A stretch of 64,000 nt of DNA. It comes from Enterobacter hormaechei subsp. hoffmannii. Lineage in GTDB: Bacteria > Pseudomonadota > Gammaproteobacteria > Enterobacterales > Enterobacteriaceae. This document shows, piece by piece, positions 52,694 to 61,571 of the stretch. Location: assembly GCF_001729745.1 (NCBI RefSeq), contig NZ_CP017186.1:3038001-3102000 (forward strand), written 5' to 3'. The notes beneath the pieces are model-generated. The model ran no database searches. It worked only from the letters and a program-made list of their open reading frames with translations, and was not told the origin of the DNA. Position numbers and translations under genes: made by a program. Every line of letters begins with the position of its first letter. Positions within the stretch are counted from its first letter, which is position 1.

Positions 52694-53376
52694 AGGTCAG
52701 CCCTCTTCACACCCACGGAGTAGCGACGTTCGAGCAGAAGCAGCACACCATTGGAGACGGTCGTAAAGACCAGATAGATTACGCCGCAGACCACCGCAAA
52801 GTAGAACGGTTCCCAGGTACTTTTACCCGCCAGCTGCGTGGCCTTCACCACATCTTCCAGACCCAGCAGAGAGACCAGCGCCGTTGCCTTGAGAATAACC
52901 TGCCAGTTGTTACCGATGCCCGGCAGCGCGTAGCGCATCATGGCCGGGAACATGATCCGGCGAAACGTTTGTGAGGAGGTAAAACCGTAGGCGGTCGCCG
53001 CTTCAATGTGCCCTTTCGGCACGGCCATGTAAGCGCCGCGAAAGGTCTCAGTGAAATAAGCACCGTAGATAAAACCAAGGGTAATAATACCGGCCACCAT
53101 CGGGTCGATATCGATCTGATCCATGCCGATGGCATCCGTGACGCCGTTAAGTGCGATTTGCAGGCCATAAAAGATCAGCAGCATCAGCACCAGGTCAGGC
53201 ACGCCGCGAATCAGCGTGGTATAGCCTTCAAATATCAGCGCCAGCGGTCTGTTGGCGGATAACTTTGCCCCCGCGCCCGCCAGGCCTATCAGCACCGCCA
53301 GCACCACGGAGCTGATAGCCAGCTCAAGGGTGACAAGCGCGCCCTGTAAAATAACGCCAGAAAATCCGTACAGCAT
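52690..53376 (-). CDS. hisQ: Histidine/Lys-Arg-Orn permease subunit HisQ
   Basis: HisQ pairs with HisM to form the channel. The 228-residue protein has about five membrane helices and the EAA loop HIEAATAYGFTSSQTFRR that contacts HisP. It lies 88 bp after hisJ; a perfect hairpin in this gap probably lets hisJ be expressed more than the membrane genes. It overlaps hisM by 4 bp. Confidence 0.97.
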   Translation of the reverse strand: MLYGFSGVILQGALVTLELAISSVVLAVLIGLAGAGAKLSANRPLALIFEGYTTLIRGVPDLVLMLLIFYGLQIALNGVTDAIGMDQIDIDPMVAGIITLGFIYGAYFTETFRGAYMAVPKGHIEAATAYGFTSSQTFRRIMFPAMMRYALPGIGNNWQVILKATALVSLLGLEDVVKATQLAGKSTWEPFYFAVVCGVIYLVFTTVSNGVLLLLERRYSVGVKRADL

Positions 53377-53420
53377 ACCGCGTGCCCTGTCGTCTCGTGA
53401 GTGGTGGAACCGTGTCTTTT

Positions 53421-53441
53421 CCCCTCCCGCAACGGGAGGGG
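53421..53441. other. Hairpin between hisJ and hisQ
   Basis: CCCCTCCCG-CAA-CGGGAGGGG is a perfect 9-bp stem. On the coding strand no U run follows, so it is unlikely to be a full terminator; stabilising the hisJ message is more probable. Salmonella has a REP element in the matching place. Confidence 0.7.
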
Positions 53442-53464
53442 CCGCACGTTATCAGACGGGGCGA

Positions 53465-54247
53465 TTAGCCGCCGTAAACATTAAAATCGAAGTACTTTTT
53501 CGCCAGCTTGTCGTAGGTGCCGTCCGCGCGCATCTCGGCGAACGCTTTGTTCAGGGCTTCACGCAGTTCGTTGTCTTCTTTCCGCAGGCCCATACCGGTG
53601 CCAACGCCAAAGAGTTTTTCGTCCTTAATGGACGGACCGCCGAACTTGTAATCTTTACCCACAGGCTGTTTCAGGAAGCCTTCGCTTGCCGCCACTTCAT
53701 CCTGGAATGCCGCGTCAATACGGCCTGCCGTCAGGTCTGCGTAGATGTTTTCCTGACCCTGGTAAGAGACAATTTCAATCCCCTTTGGCGCCCAGTGCTC
53801 GTTACCGTAGGTTTCCTGCGTCGTACCCTGCAACACGCCCACGCGTTTGCCCTTCAGAGATTCAAGGGTTGGCTGAATGTCAGAGGATTTCGCCACCACC
53901 AGACGTGAGTCAGCCGCGTAGAGTTTGTCCGTGAAGGCAATCTCCTGCTGACGTTTTTCGGTGATAGACAGGGAGGACATGATCACGTCAATTTTTTTCG
54001 CTTTCAGGGACGGGATTAGCGCGTCCAGCGGGTTTTCAACGTAGGTACATTGCGCTTTAATGCGTTTGCACAGCTCGTTAGCCAGATCGATGTCAAAACC
54101 GACCAGTTCCCCCTTCGCATTTTTCGATTCGAAAGGCGCGTAGGTTGGGTCAGTCCCAATACGAATTTTCTGCGGAATGGCTGCGAATGCTGCGGTGGCG
54201 CTGGAAAAGGCCAGTACCAGAGAAAGTGACAACACCAGTTTTTTCAT
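53465..54247 (-). CDS. hisJ: Histidine-binding periplasmic protein HisJ
   Basis: HisJ captures L-histidine in the periplasm for HisQMP. The 260-residue precursor has a Sec signal peptide ([16 protein letters not shown]..., cleavage after about residue 22) and the polar amino-acid SBP fold with [12 protein letters not shown] and [16 protein letters not shown] longer frame extends 117 bp upstream; the start at 54247 has the signal peptide and a TGAGGACAG ribosome site. It is a close paralogue of adjacent argT, from an old tandem duplication. A sigma-54-like promoter and an NtrC-like site precede it. Confidence 0.96.
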   Translation of the reverse strand: MKKLVLSLSLVLAFSSATAAFAAIPQKIRIGTDPTYAPFESKNAKGELVGFDIDLANELCKRIKAQCTYVENPLDALIPSLKAKKIDVIMSSLSITEKRQQEIAFTDKLYAADSRLVVAKSSDIQPTLESLKGKRVGVLQGTTQETYGNEHWAPKGIEIVSYQGQENIYADLTAGRIDAAFQDEVAASEGFLKQPVGKDYKFGGPSIKDEKLFGVGTGMGLRKEDNELREALNKAFAEMRADGTYDKLAKKYFDFNVYGG

Positions 54248-54295
54248 ATCTGTCCTCAACAAACTGTCTAAATACGAGATTTTACGACCCCGGGG

Positions 54296-54311
54296 TGCCG
54301 TTAATGTGCCA
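54296..54311 (-). promoter_or_regulatory. Sigma-54-like promoter of hisJ
   Basis: On the minus strand TGGCAC-ATTAA-CGGCA has an exact -24 element and the essential GC of the -12 element at the correct spacing (consensus TGGCAC-N5-TTGCA). A transcript would begin about 38 bp before the hisJ start codon. Confidence 0.65.
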
Positions 54312-54441
54312 TTAATCCCCTCACTCAGGCAAAGATTAATGCCTCTGAACGGGAATTTTTGCATTTAAAATGCTTAACTATGCACACGGCGGTCCAATAT
54401 GGTGCATTGATTGCACCATACTGGAACACTCCCCCTAAAGA

Positions 54442-54458
54442 TGCACCACATCAGTGCA
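54442..54458. promoter_or_regulatory. NtrC-like enhancer site upstream of hisJ
   Basis: On the minus strand TGCACTGATGTGGTGCA is an exact match to the NtrC dyad TGCACY-N5-GGTGCA. It lies about 165 bp upstream of the predicted hisJ start of transcription and just beyond the argT stop. Further TGCACC/GGTGCA half-sites lie at about 54401-54418. Confidence 0.75.
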
Positions 54459-54471
54459 TCTCATTCAGGTA

Positions 54472-55254
54472 TTAATCACCGTAGACGTTGAAATCGAAGT
54501 ATTTCTTCGCCAGTTTGTCGTAGGTACCGTCTTTACGCAGCTCATTAAACGCTTTGTCGAAGGCGGCTTTCAGCTCGGTATCATCCTTACGCAGGCCAAT
54601 ACCGGTGCCGTCGCCAAAGTATTTTTTGTCTTTCACCGACGGGCCGGCAAAGGCGTACTCTTTACCCGCAGACTGTTTCAGGAAGCCTTCGCTCGCGGCG
54701 ACTTCATCCTGAAACGCGGCATCCAGACGGCCTGCCGCCAGGTCAGAGTAGATCAGATCCTGGTTCTGGTAAGCGACCACATCGACGCCTTTCTCGCGCC
54801 AGTTAGCATTGGCGTAACCTTCCTGGGTCGAGCCCTGAAGCACGCCAACATGTTTGCCTTTCAGCGAGTCGATGGTCGGCTGGATTGGCGAGCCTTTCGC
54901 GGCAATCAAACGTGAGTCGGCAGCATAGAGCTTCTCTGAGAAGGCGATCTCCTGCTGACGTTTTTCCGTGATGGAGAGAGAAGAGATAATAGCGTCGATT
55001 TTCTTGGCTTTCAGCGACGGGATCAGCGCGTCAAAGTCACTGCCCACCCATGTGCATTTCACTTCCATGCGTTTGCACATCTCATTTCCCAGATCGATAT
55101 CAAACCCCACGAAATCGCCTTTCGCATCCTTGGAGGAGAATGGCGCGTAGGTTGCGTCTGTACCGATACGAACTGTCTGTGGTAGCGCTGCATAGCTACT
55201 TGCTGCTGCACTCAAGCCCACGAGCAAAGACAGAGCCAGAACCGTCTTCTTCAT
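54472..55254 (-). CDS. argT: Lysine/arginine/ornithine-binding protein ArgT (LAO protein)
   Basis: ArgT binds basic amino acids in the periplasm and feeds them to HisQMP. The 260-residue precursor has a signal peptide ([22 protein letters not shown]) and the same fold and length as HisJ, with [12 protein letters not shown] and [15 protein letters not shown]. It ends YFDFNVYGD, while HisJ ends [10 protein letters not shown] strong sigma-54-like promoter and an NtrC-like site lie upstream, in agreement with the known nitrogen control of argT in enteric bacteria. Confidence 0.97.
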   Translation of the reverse strand: MKKTVLALSLLVGLSAAASSYAALPQTVRIGTDATYAPFSSKDAKGDFVGFDIDLGNEMCKRMEVKCTWVGSDFDALIPSLKAKKIDAIISSLSITEKRQQEIAFSEKLYAADSRLIAAKGSPIQPTIDSLKGKHVGVLQGSTQEGYANANWREKGVDVVAYQNQDLIYSDLAAGRLDAAFQDEVAASEGFLKQSAGKEYAFAGPSVKDKKYFGDGTGIGLRKDDTELKAAFDKAFNELRKDGTYDKLAKKYFDFNVYGD

Positions 55255-55320
55255 ACATTTACCCTCAAGAACCGTGATTTTATTATGGTTTATGTTGTGT
55301 GTTGTGTTGCAGGCTGCTCT

Positions 55321-55336
55321 TGCAGGTCTTATGCCA
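55321..55336 (-). promoter_or_regulatory. Sigma-54-like promoter of argT
   Basis: On the minus strand TGGCAT-AAGAC-CTGCA has the GG and GC pairs at the correct spacing and matches the consensus in nine of eleven defined positions. It lies 66 bp before the argT start codon. Confidence 0.75.
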
Positions 55337-55523
55337 CATTGTCGTCGGGTTAAAACTACGACGTTAAATATGTTAATAAAACGTTGCGATACTGCCTTAA
55401 TGGTGAAAGATAGCAGGTCTGCCGAACGAACCGGAAAGAGAAAAAGGGAAAAAGCGGATTAAATGTCGAGGATATGATCGCGGTTGCAGTTTTGCCCTGA
55501 AACAGGGCAAACAGTCATTTCAT

Positions 55524-55540
55524 GCACCTTGTTTGTGCAC
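55524..55540. promoter_or_regulatory. NtrC-like enhancer site upstream of argT
   Basis: On the minus strand TGCACAAACAAGGTGCA matches TGCACY-N5-GGTGCA except for one base. It is about 200 bp upstream of the sigma-54-like promoter, a normal enhancer distance, and only 4 bp after the ubiX stop codon. Confidence 0.7.
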
Positions 55541-55544
55541 AGCC

Positions 55545-56114
55545 TCACGCCCCCTGCCAGCGGGTAAAGAGATCTTCCGGCAGGTCTATATCGAACTGAT
55601 CCAGCACGCGGTTAACGGTCTGGTTGATGACATCGTCCAGCGTTTGTGGACGATGATAGAACGCGGGGACCGGCGGCATTATCACAGCTCCCAGTTCGGC
55701 TGCCTGCGTCATTAAACGCAGATGTCCCAGGTGCAGCGGCGTTTCCCGCACGCAGAGCACCAGAGGACGACGCTCTTTCAGCACCACGTCCGCCGCACGC
55801 GTCACCAGCGTGTCGGTATAGCTGTTTACGATACCGGAGAGGGTTTTAATCGAACAGGGCAAAATAACCATGCCGGCCGTTTTAAACGAGCCCGAAGAGA
55901 TGCTGGCGGCGATATCGCGGGCATCGTGGACAACATCAGCCAGCGCCTGAACGTCGCGCAGAGAGAGATCGGTTTCAAGAGAGAGGGTCTGACGCGCCGC
56001 CTGGCTCATCACCAGATGGGTTTCTACGCCTGCAACGTCACGCAGCACCTGTAACAGCCGGACGCCATAAATCGCGCCGCTGGCACCGCTGATCCCTACA
56101 ATGAGTCGTTTCAT
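55545..56114 (-). CDS. ubiX: Flavin prenyltransferase UbiX
   Basis: UbiX makes the prenylated FMN cofactor that UbiD needs for ubiquinone synthesis. The 189-residue flavoprotein begins MKRLIVGISGASGAIYGVRL, with the flavin-binding GASG motif, and has the conserved ISSGSFKTAGMVILPCS and RETPLHLGHLRLM segments. It lies 89 bp after purF in the same direction, with a hairpin between them. Confidence 0.97.
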   Translation of the reverse strand: MKRLIVGISGASGAIYGVRLLQVLRDVAGVETHLVMSQAARQTLSLETDLSLRDVQALADVVHDARDIAASISSGSFKTAGMVILPCSIKTLSGIVNSYTDTLVTRAADVVLKERRPLVLCVRETPLHLGHLRLMTQAAELGAVIMPPVPAFYHRPQTLDDVINQTVNRVLDQFDIDLPEDLFTRWQGA

Positions 56115-56168
56115 GATTTTTGCCCTTGCTGATTTCAGGGCTGACTGTGCAGGATTTTACGGGGAGTT

Positions 56169-56196
56169 GCAAGTGAGGGCGAGCCCCCTCACTTGC
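56169..56196. other. Hairpin between purF and ubiX
   Basis: GCAAGTGAGGG-CGAGCC-CCCTCACTTGC is a perfect 11-bp stem just after the purF stop. There is no clear U run on either strand, so it may limit read-through or protect the purF message rather than fully terminate. Confidence 0.7.
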
Positions 56197-56203
56197 CGGA
56201 GCA

Positions 56204-57721
56204 TCAACCTTCGTTGTGCATCTCTAAGCTTTCGAGATCGTTTTGCAGCTGGACGGCTTTCGCATCGTCGTTACGCAGAGAATCAAGGTAGTCGAGATAC
56301 TGCTGGTCTACGTCTTTTGTCACGTAGATCCCATTGAATACCGAGCATTCGAACTGCTGAATATCCGGGTTCTCGGCGCGCACCGCATCGATCAGATCGT
56401 TCAGATCCTGGAAAATCAGGCCGTCGGCCCCGATGATCTGGCGAATCTCATCCACTTCTCGGCCATGCGCAATCAGCTCATTAGCGGTTGGCATATCAAT
56501 GCCATACACGTTCGGGAAGCGAATTTCCGGCGCTGCGGAGGCGAGATATACTTTCTTCGCCCCGGCCTCACGCGCCATCTCGATGATCTGCTCAGACGTC
56601 GTGCCGCGCACAATGGAGTCGTCCACCAGCAGCACATTCTTGTCGCGGAACTCGGCACGGTTAGCGTTCAGCTTACGACGTACGGACTTACGACGCAGCT
56701 GCTGGCCCGGCATGATAAAGGTGCGGCCAACGTAGCGGTTTTTCACGAAGCCCTGACGGTACGGCTTGTCCAGAATACGGGCAATTTCCAGCGCGATATC
56801 ACAGGAGGTTTCAGGGATTGGGATCACGACGTCGATGTCGAGATCGTCCCACTCGCGGGCAATCTTCTCGCCCAGCTTCGTCCCCATGTTGACGCGCGCG
56901 CTGTAAACGGAAATTTTGTCGATGAACGAGTCCGGACGCGCGAAGTAAACGTATTCGAACAGGCACGGGTTGCTCACCGGATTGTCGGCGCACTGGCGGG
57001 TAAACAGCTGGCCCTTCTCGGTGATGTAGACCGCTTCGCCTGGCGCGACATCACGCAGGAATTCGAAGCCCAGCGTGTCCAGCGCCACGCTTTCGGAGGC
57101 AACCATGTACTCGGAACGGCCATCGCCGAGGTCACGTTTGCCGAGCACCAGCGGGCGAATGCCATTTGGATCGCGGAAGGCCACCATGCCATGACCGATA
57201 ATCATCGCCACGCAAGCGTACGCGCCACGGATCTGGCGATTAGTCGCGGCAACGGCGGCAAAAATGTTGTCTGCTTCCAGCGGATAATGGCGGAAGTTAT
57301 CCAGCTCGCTGGCAAAGATATTGAGCAGGATTTCAGAATCAGAGGTGGTATTAATGTGGCGACGTTTCTCTTCAAACAGCTTTTTACGCAGCTCGTGGGC
57401 ATTGGTCAGATTGCCATTGTGGGCAAGCGTGATGCCATACGGGGAGTTAACGTAAAAAGGCTGAGCCTCAGAGGCGCTGGAACTACCAGCAGTAGGATAA
57501 CGAACGTGACCGATCCCCATATTACCTTGCAGACGCTGCATATGGCGGGCTTCAAACACATCGTTTACCAGGCCGTTCGCCTTGCGTAAACGGAAGCAGT
57601 TGTTTGCATCAATGGTGATGATACCCGCAGCATCCTGCCCACGGTGCTGAAGCACCGTTAACGCGTCATAAATCGACTGGTTTACCGGCATGAAACCGGC
57701 GATACCGACAATACCGCACAT
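56204..57721 (-). CDS. purF: Amidophosphoribosyltransferase PurF
   Basis: PurF performs the first step of purine synthesis, turning PRPP and glutamine into phosphoribosylamine. The 505-residue protein starts [10 protein letters not shown], so the nucleophile Cys becomes N-terminal after methionine removal (class II glutaminase, about 1-230). The C-terminal phosphoribosyltransferase domain has the PRPP loop [13 protein letters not shown] near residue 365. It follows cvpA by 33 bp in the PurR-controlled unit. Confidence 0.98.
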   Translation of the reverse strand: MCGIVGIAGFMPVNQSIYDALTVLQHRGQDAAGIITIDANNCFRLRKANGLVNDVFEARHMQRLQGNMGIGHVRYPTAGSSSASEAQPFYVNSPYGITLAHNGNLTNAHELRKKLFEEKRRHINTTSDSEILLNIFASELDNFRHYPLEADNIFAAVAATNRQIRGAYACVAMIIGHGMVAFRDPNGIRPLVLGKRDLGDGRSEYMVASESVALDTLGFEFLRDVAPGEAVYITEKGQLFTRQCADNPVSNPCLFEYVYFARPDSFIDKISVYSARVNMGTKLGEKIAREWDDLDIDVVIPIPETSCDIALEIARILDKPYRQGFVKNRYVGRTFIMPGQQLRRKSVRRKLNANRAEFRDKNVLLVDDSIVRGTTSEQIIEMAREAGAKKVYLASAAPEIRFPNVYGIDMPTANELIAHGREVDEIRQIIGADGLIFQDLNDLIDAVRAENPDIQQFECSVFNGIYVTKDVDQQYLDYLDSLRNDDAKAVQLQNDLESLEMHNEG

Positions 57722-57754
57722 TCGTCTTTTCCTCGTTAAGCCACATCTCAGGGT

Positions 57755-58243
57755 TTATGCCCTGGGCAAGAAACTCGACGAGCTTTGCAGATAGTCAAAG
57801 AACCATCTGATGATGAAGCTGAACTCCGGAATGAGCTGCGATTTTTGCCAGTCTTCACTTTTGGAGAACCCGGTAAAGGTATCCAGGAAGAACAGGATCG
57901 CGGCCACAATCAGCACGCCTCGCAACGCGCCGAAACAGATGCCGAGCACCCTGTCCGTTCCTGACAGACCGGTTTTCTCGACCAGCTGGCCTATCACGTA
58001 ATTGACGATAGCGCCGACAATCAGCGTCGCGATAAACAGCACCGCGATGGCGATTCCGTTTCGGACCAGTTCATCTTCAAAGCCCGTGAACCAGACAGAC
58101 AGGTAAGTGTAGTAATGACTGGCAACAAAGAAAGCACAACCCCAGGTTACCAGCGATAACGCTTCACGAACAAAGCCACGGATCAGGCTAACCAGACAGG
58201 AAAAACCAATCACCGCAATGATGGCGTAATCAATCCAGACCAT
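57755..58243 (-). CDS. cvpA: CvpA, inner-membrane colicin V production protein
   Basis: CvpA is a membrane protein of 162 residues with about four hydrophobic helices. In E. coli it is needed for colicin V release and supports resistance to bile salts, although its exact function is unknown. A longer frame reaches 177 bp further upstream through the PurR site and repeat; the start MVWIDYAIIAVIGF at 58243 gives the E. coli length. It is cotranscribed with purF. Confidence 0.95.
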   Translation of the reverse strand: MVWIDYAIIAVIGFSCLVSLIRGFVREALSLVTWGCAFFVASHYYTYLSVWFTGFEDELVRNGIAIAVLFIATLIVGAIVNYVIGQLVEKTGLSGTDRVLGICFGALRGVLIVAAILFFLDTFTGFSKSEDWQKSQLIPEFSFIIRWFFDYLQSSSSFLPRA

Positions 58244-58299
58244 ATGTGTCCCACGATTAAACGCCCTGTCATCCAGTTCGGGGCGAATTCTAACAGAAA

Positions 58300-58315
58300 A
58301 AGAAAACGTTTGCGT
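58300..58315. promoter_or_regulatory. PurR operator upstream of cvpA-purF
   Basis: AAGAAAACGTTTGCGT matches 14 of 16 bases of the PurR consensus ACGCAAACGTTTGCGT. It lies 57 bp upstream of the cvpA start codon, as in E. coli, where purine co-repressors shut down cvpA-purF. Confidence 0.85.
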
Positions 58316-58404
58316 AGGGATTTCCTTCCCACGCGTAAATAAAAAAGGCGCTGAAAAAATGCTCAACGCCCCTCCGGCTGACGTCTCTGTGGACGTCTGC
58401 TTTC

Positions 58405-58490
58405 TCCCCCTCACCCTCACCCTCTCCCCAAAGGGGAGAGGGAATTATTTGCACCCTCTCCCCTTTGGGGAGAGGGCCGGGGTGAGGGGA
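58405..58490. repeat. Long CCCTCACC/GGGAGAGGG palindromic repeat between dedD and cvpA
   Basis: Two inverted halves face each other: CCCTCACCCTCACCCTCTCC with GGGGAGAGGG, then CCCTCTCCCC with GGAGAGGGCCGGGGTGAGGG. Each half is itself a hairpin (CCTCTCCCC-AAA-GGGGAGAGG) and the two can pair with each other. The spacer is AATTATTTGCA. It is a longer member of the family at 51151-51183. Confidence 0.85.
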
Positions 58491-58496
58491 GCCTTA

Positions 58497-59183
58497 TCAG
58501 TTTGCGCTGTAGTTCATCACCACACCGCTCAGGCCGGAGATTTGCTTCAGCTCGCCAAGCGAACCTTTGAGCTTATCTTTAGACGCATCCGGCCCCACGA
58601 GGATACGGGTAATTTTACCCTGTACCGGCGTGGTGGGTGAAGTATAAACACGGTATCCCGCGCCGCGCAGTTTACTCACAATCTCATTGACCTTATCTGC
58701 ATTTTTCAATGCACCGAGCTGAACGACATAGGCTTTGCCGGTAGGGGCCGCGTCCTGTTTCGCCGGCGGTGGCGTTTCTGAAGCGGCTGCCAGTTGCTCG
58801 GCCGCTTTATCCCGCTGCGGTTTCGGCTGCGGCTTCTCCACCGGTTTCGGCTTCTCAACAGGCTTAGGCTGTTCTACCGGCACCGGATCAATCTCGATGT
58901 TATTGTTCGTCGCCAGACGCGACGGGTCAAGAGACGGCGCGGCTGCATCACCTGCGCGCACCTCTTCCGCTGCGCCTTCAGGCGGCTGGGCTGGCAGCGC
59001 CTGCGTTGCCGCTGGCAGCATATCGGGCTCGTCGCGATCGCCCGGTTTGGGTACCAGCGGAATGGCCGCAAATTCATCCTGGTAATGCTTTTTCTGCCCG
59101 TCGAGCAATCCCGGGAGAATAATCACCCCGAGCGCGACCAGCACAATGGTTCCTGTTAAACGGTTCTGAAACTTACTCGCCAC
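58497..59183 (-). CDS. dedD: DedD, SPOR-domain cell-division protein
   Basis: DedD is a septal-ring protein that binds peptidoglycan at the division site. The 228-residue protein has one N-terminal membrane helix (about 9-27), a long proline/lysine-rich periplasmic linker with repeated KPVEKP units (about 105-140), and a C-terminal SPOR domain (about 150-225, AYVVQLGALKNADKVNEIV). It overlaps folC by 11 bp. The linker differs from that of E. coli, as is usual for this region. Confidence 0.95.
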   Translation of the reverse strand: MASKFQNRLTGTIVLVALGVIILPGLLDGQKKHYQDEFAAIPLVPKPGDRDEPDMLPAATQALPAQPPEGAAEEVRAGDAAAPSLDPSRLATNNNIEIDPVPVEQPKPVEKPKPVEKPQPKPQRDKAAEQLAAASETPPPAKQDAAPTGKAYVVQLGALKNADKVNEIVSKLRGAGYRVYTSPTTPVQGKITRILVGPDASKDKLKGSLGELKQISGLSGVVMNYSAN

Positions 59184-60441
59184 CGGTTCTCCCCGCGTCC
59201 ATCACTTCCATGACATGTGCCACCGTGTGGAATGACCCACACACCAGCACGGTATCTTCTGGTTTAGCCTCCGCCATCGCGGCACGCCAGGCCGAAACCA
59301 CACTGCTGTAGATTTCGCCTTTGCCGAGATGTTCCATCAACTGCTCAGCAGTCGCGCCGCGCGGCCCTTCCAGAGGAGCACAATACCAGCTATCGACCAC
59401 ACTCTCCATGCAGGCCAGCGTGCCGCCGATATCTTTATCATGAAGCATACCGATAACCGCCAGCACGCGCCCGGTTTTTGGTAACGATTTGAGACGTCCT
59501 GCGAGGTACGCCGCCGCATGCGGGTTATGTGCAACATCCAGAATCAGACGCGGTGACTCACTCACAATCTGAAAACGTCCCGGCAGCAGTGCGTTCTGAA
59601 TGCCATCGCGGATTGCCTGCTCGCTTACCGCTAATCCGCTGGCGCGCAGGGCTGCCAGCGCAGTCGCCGCGTTAGGCTGTGGCACCTGCGGCAGCGGCAG
59701 ATTCTCCAGTACGCCCTGTGCGTCGCTAAAGCGCCAGCCGTTGTCCTGCACCTCATACTGCCAGTCCACGCCGCGACGCAGCAGTCGAGCACCCTTCTCT
59801 TTCGCCACTTCAGCGATGGTATGCGGCATGTCCGGTTCGCCAACCACGGCAGGCTTATCGGCCCGGAAAATACCGGCCTTCTCACGGCCAATGCTTTCGC
59901 GGTCGGGCCCCAGCCAGTCGGTGTGATCCAGCGCGATGCTGATGACGACGGCGACATCCGCATCTACCATATTTGTGGCATCCAGACGTCCACCCAGACC
60001 CACTTCCAGGATCACCACGTCCAGTTGCGCCTGCTTAAACAGCCACAGCGCCGACAGGGTGCCGTATTCGAAATAGGTTAATGAGGTATCGCCGCGCGCG
60101 GCTTCGATAGCGGCAAACGACGCCGTATGGGCCGATTCGGCCAGCTCGGTGTTTTGCACCCGCACGCGCTCGGTGTAGCGCACCAGATGCGGCGAGCTGT
60201 AAACGCCTACCTTATAACCGGCTGCCATCAGGACAGATTCCAGCGTGCGGCAGGTGGTGCCTTTACCGTTAGTGCCGGCCACGGTAAACACGAAAGGCGC
60301 AGGTTTCAGCACGTCAAGGCGCGCGGCAACCTGGCTTACGCGCTCAAGGCCCATGTCGATAGTTTTACTGTGCAGGTTTTCCAGATAAGAAAGCCACGCG
60401 GCCAGGGGCGACGTGGCTTGAGGAATGCTTTTATTTTCCAT
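59173..60441 (-). CDS. folC: Dihydrofolate synthase/folylpolyglutamate synthase FolC
   Basis: FolC joins glutamate to dihydropteroate and extends the polyglutamate tail of folates. The 422-residue protein has the Mur-ligase-type P-loop TVAGTNGKGTTCRTLESVL (about 53-71), the LGGRLDATN segment, and the C-terminal ligase domain with LDVAHNPHAAAYL. It overlaps dedD by 11 bp. accD lies 70 bp upstream, with a terminator-like hairpin between. Confidence 0.97.
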   Translation of the reverse strand: MENKSIPQATSPLAAWLSYLENLHSKTIDMGLERVSQVAARLDVLKPAPFVFTVAGTNGKGTTCRTLESVLMAAGYKVGVYSSPHLVRYTERVRVQNTELAESAHTASFAAIEAARGDTSLTYFEYGTLSALWLFKQAQLDVVILEVGLGGRLDATNMVDADVAVVISIALDHTDWLGPDRESIGREKAGIFRADKPAVVGEPDMPHTIAEVAKEKGARLLRRGVDWQYEVQDNGWRFSDAQGVLENLPLPQVPQPNAATALAALRASGLAVSEQAIRDGIQNALLPGRFQIVSESPRLILDVAHNPHAAAYLAGRLKSLPKTGRVLAVIGMLHDKDIGGTLACMESVVDSWYCAPLEGPRGATAEQLMEHLGKGEIYSSVVSAWRAAMAEAKPEDTVLVCGSFHTVAHVMEVMDAGRTGGE

Positions 60442-60473
60442 GATGCCCGGTTGTCATTAACGGTTTAGAAAGC

Positions 60474-60505
60474 AAAAGGGCAGCGCCATTTGGCCCTGCC
60501 CTTTT
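60474..60505. terminator. Terminator between accD and folC
   Basis: AAAAGGGCAG and CTGCCCTTTT form a perfect 10-bp stem with a 12-bp loop. The T run lies within the stem, and both strands look alike. It probably ends or weakens accD transcription before folC. Confidence 0.75.
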
Positions 60506-60511
60506 CAGTTA

Positions 60512-61417
60512 TCAGGCCTCGGGTTCCTGATCCGGTACCACCACGCCTTCGCGCGGCTCGTCCGGGCTCGGCGACGGCAGATTCATCAGCTTCGCCAGGA
60601 CGCTTGCCAGTTTGAGGCGCATCTCCGGGCGGCGGACGATCATGTCGATAGCACCCTTCTCAATGAGGAACTCACTGCGCTGGAAGCCCGGCGGCAGTTT
60701 CTCACGTACGGTCTGCTCGATAACGCGAGGACCGGCAAAGCCGATCAGCGCTTTTGGCTCAGCGATGTTCAGGTCGCCCAGCATCGCGAAGCTTGCAGAA
60801 ACGCCGCCCATGGTTGGGTCGGTCAGTACCGAGATGTACGGCAGACCGCGCTCCTGCATTTTCGCCAGCGCGGCAGAGGTTTTCGCCATCTGCATCAGGG
60901 ACATCAGCGCTTCCTGCATTCGTGCGCCACCGGAGGCGGAGAAGCAGATCAGCGGGCAGTTGTCTTCCAGCGCCTGCTCAACGGCACGCACGAAACGCGC
61001 ACCAACCACAGAGCCCATTGAGCCGCCCATAAAGGCGAACTCAAACGCGGCGGCAACCACCGGCATCTCATGCAGGGTGCCTTTCATGACGATCAGCGCG
61101 TCTTTCTCGCCGGTCTCTTTCTGTGCAGAGGCCAGACGATCTTTGTATTTTTTGGAGTCGCGGAACTTAAGCACATCTTTTGGCTCCAGTTCGCTGCCCA
61201 GTTCTACCAGAGAACCTTCGTCCAGCAGGCTATGCAGGCGGTTGCGCGCCGACATACGCATATGGTGGTCACACTTCGGACACACCTCAAGATTGCGTTC
61301 CAGCTCTGCGCGATACAGAACCTGGCCGCAGCTATCACACTTCGTCCATACCCCTTCAGGAATGCTCGCTTTACGCGTTGGGGTAATGTTGCTTTTAATT
61401 CGTTCAATCCAGCTCAT
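60512..61417 (-). CDS. accD: Acetyl-CoA carboxylase carboxyltransferase subunit beta AccD
   Basis: AccD with AccA transfers the carboxyl group to acetyl-CoA to make malonyl-CoA for fatty acids. The 301-residue protein has an N-terminal four-cysteine zinc finger (CDSC at about 27-30 and CPKC near 46-49) that binds its own mRNA in E. coli, then a crotonase-like carboxyltransferase domain with [20 protein letters not shown] longer frame begins 84 bp upstream; [17 protein letters not shown] is the family start. Confidence 0.98.
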   Translation of the reverse strand: MSWIERIKSNITPTRKASIPEGVWTKCDSCGQVLYRAELERNLEVCPKCDHHMRMSARNRLHSLLDEGSLVELGSELEPKDVLKFRDSKKYKDRLASAQKETGEKDALIVMKGTLHEMPVVAAAFEFAFMGGSMGSVVGARFVRAVEQALEDNCPLICFSASGGARMQEALMSLMQMAKTSAALAKMQERGLPYISVLTDPTMGGVSASFAMLGDLNIAEPKALIGFAGPRVIEQTVREKLPPGFQRSEFLIEKGAIDMIVRRPEMRLKLASVLAKLMNLPSPSPDEPREGVVVPDQEPEA

Positions 61418-61571
61418 TGATAACCTTTCTGCCTGAACCTGGTCGTATGCCAGTTTTGCTGTAAGAGGCGAATAATGCCATTTTTGCCTCCAACAGACCA
61501 TGAATGTTGCACATTAAAACATAACAGCCCGAAACTTTGGATAAAAAAGTGGTCGAACCGCCAGCGTGCAT

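Noticed and set aside
53421-53441. Intrinsic terminator between hisJ and hisQ
   Set aside because: The stem is strong but no U run follows on the transcribed strand, and hisQMP needs transcription from upstream.
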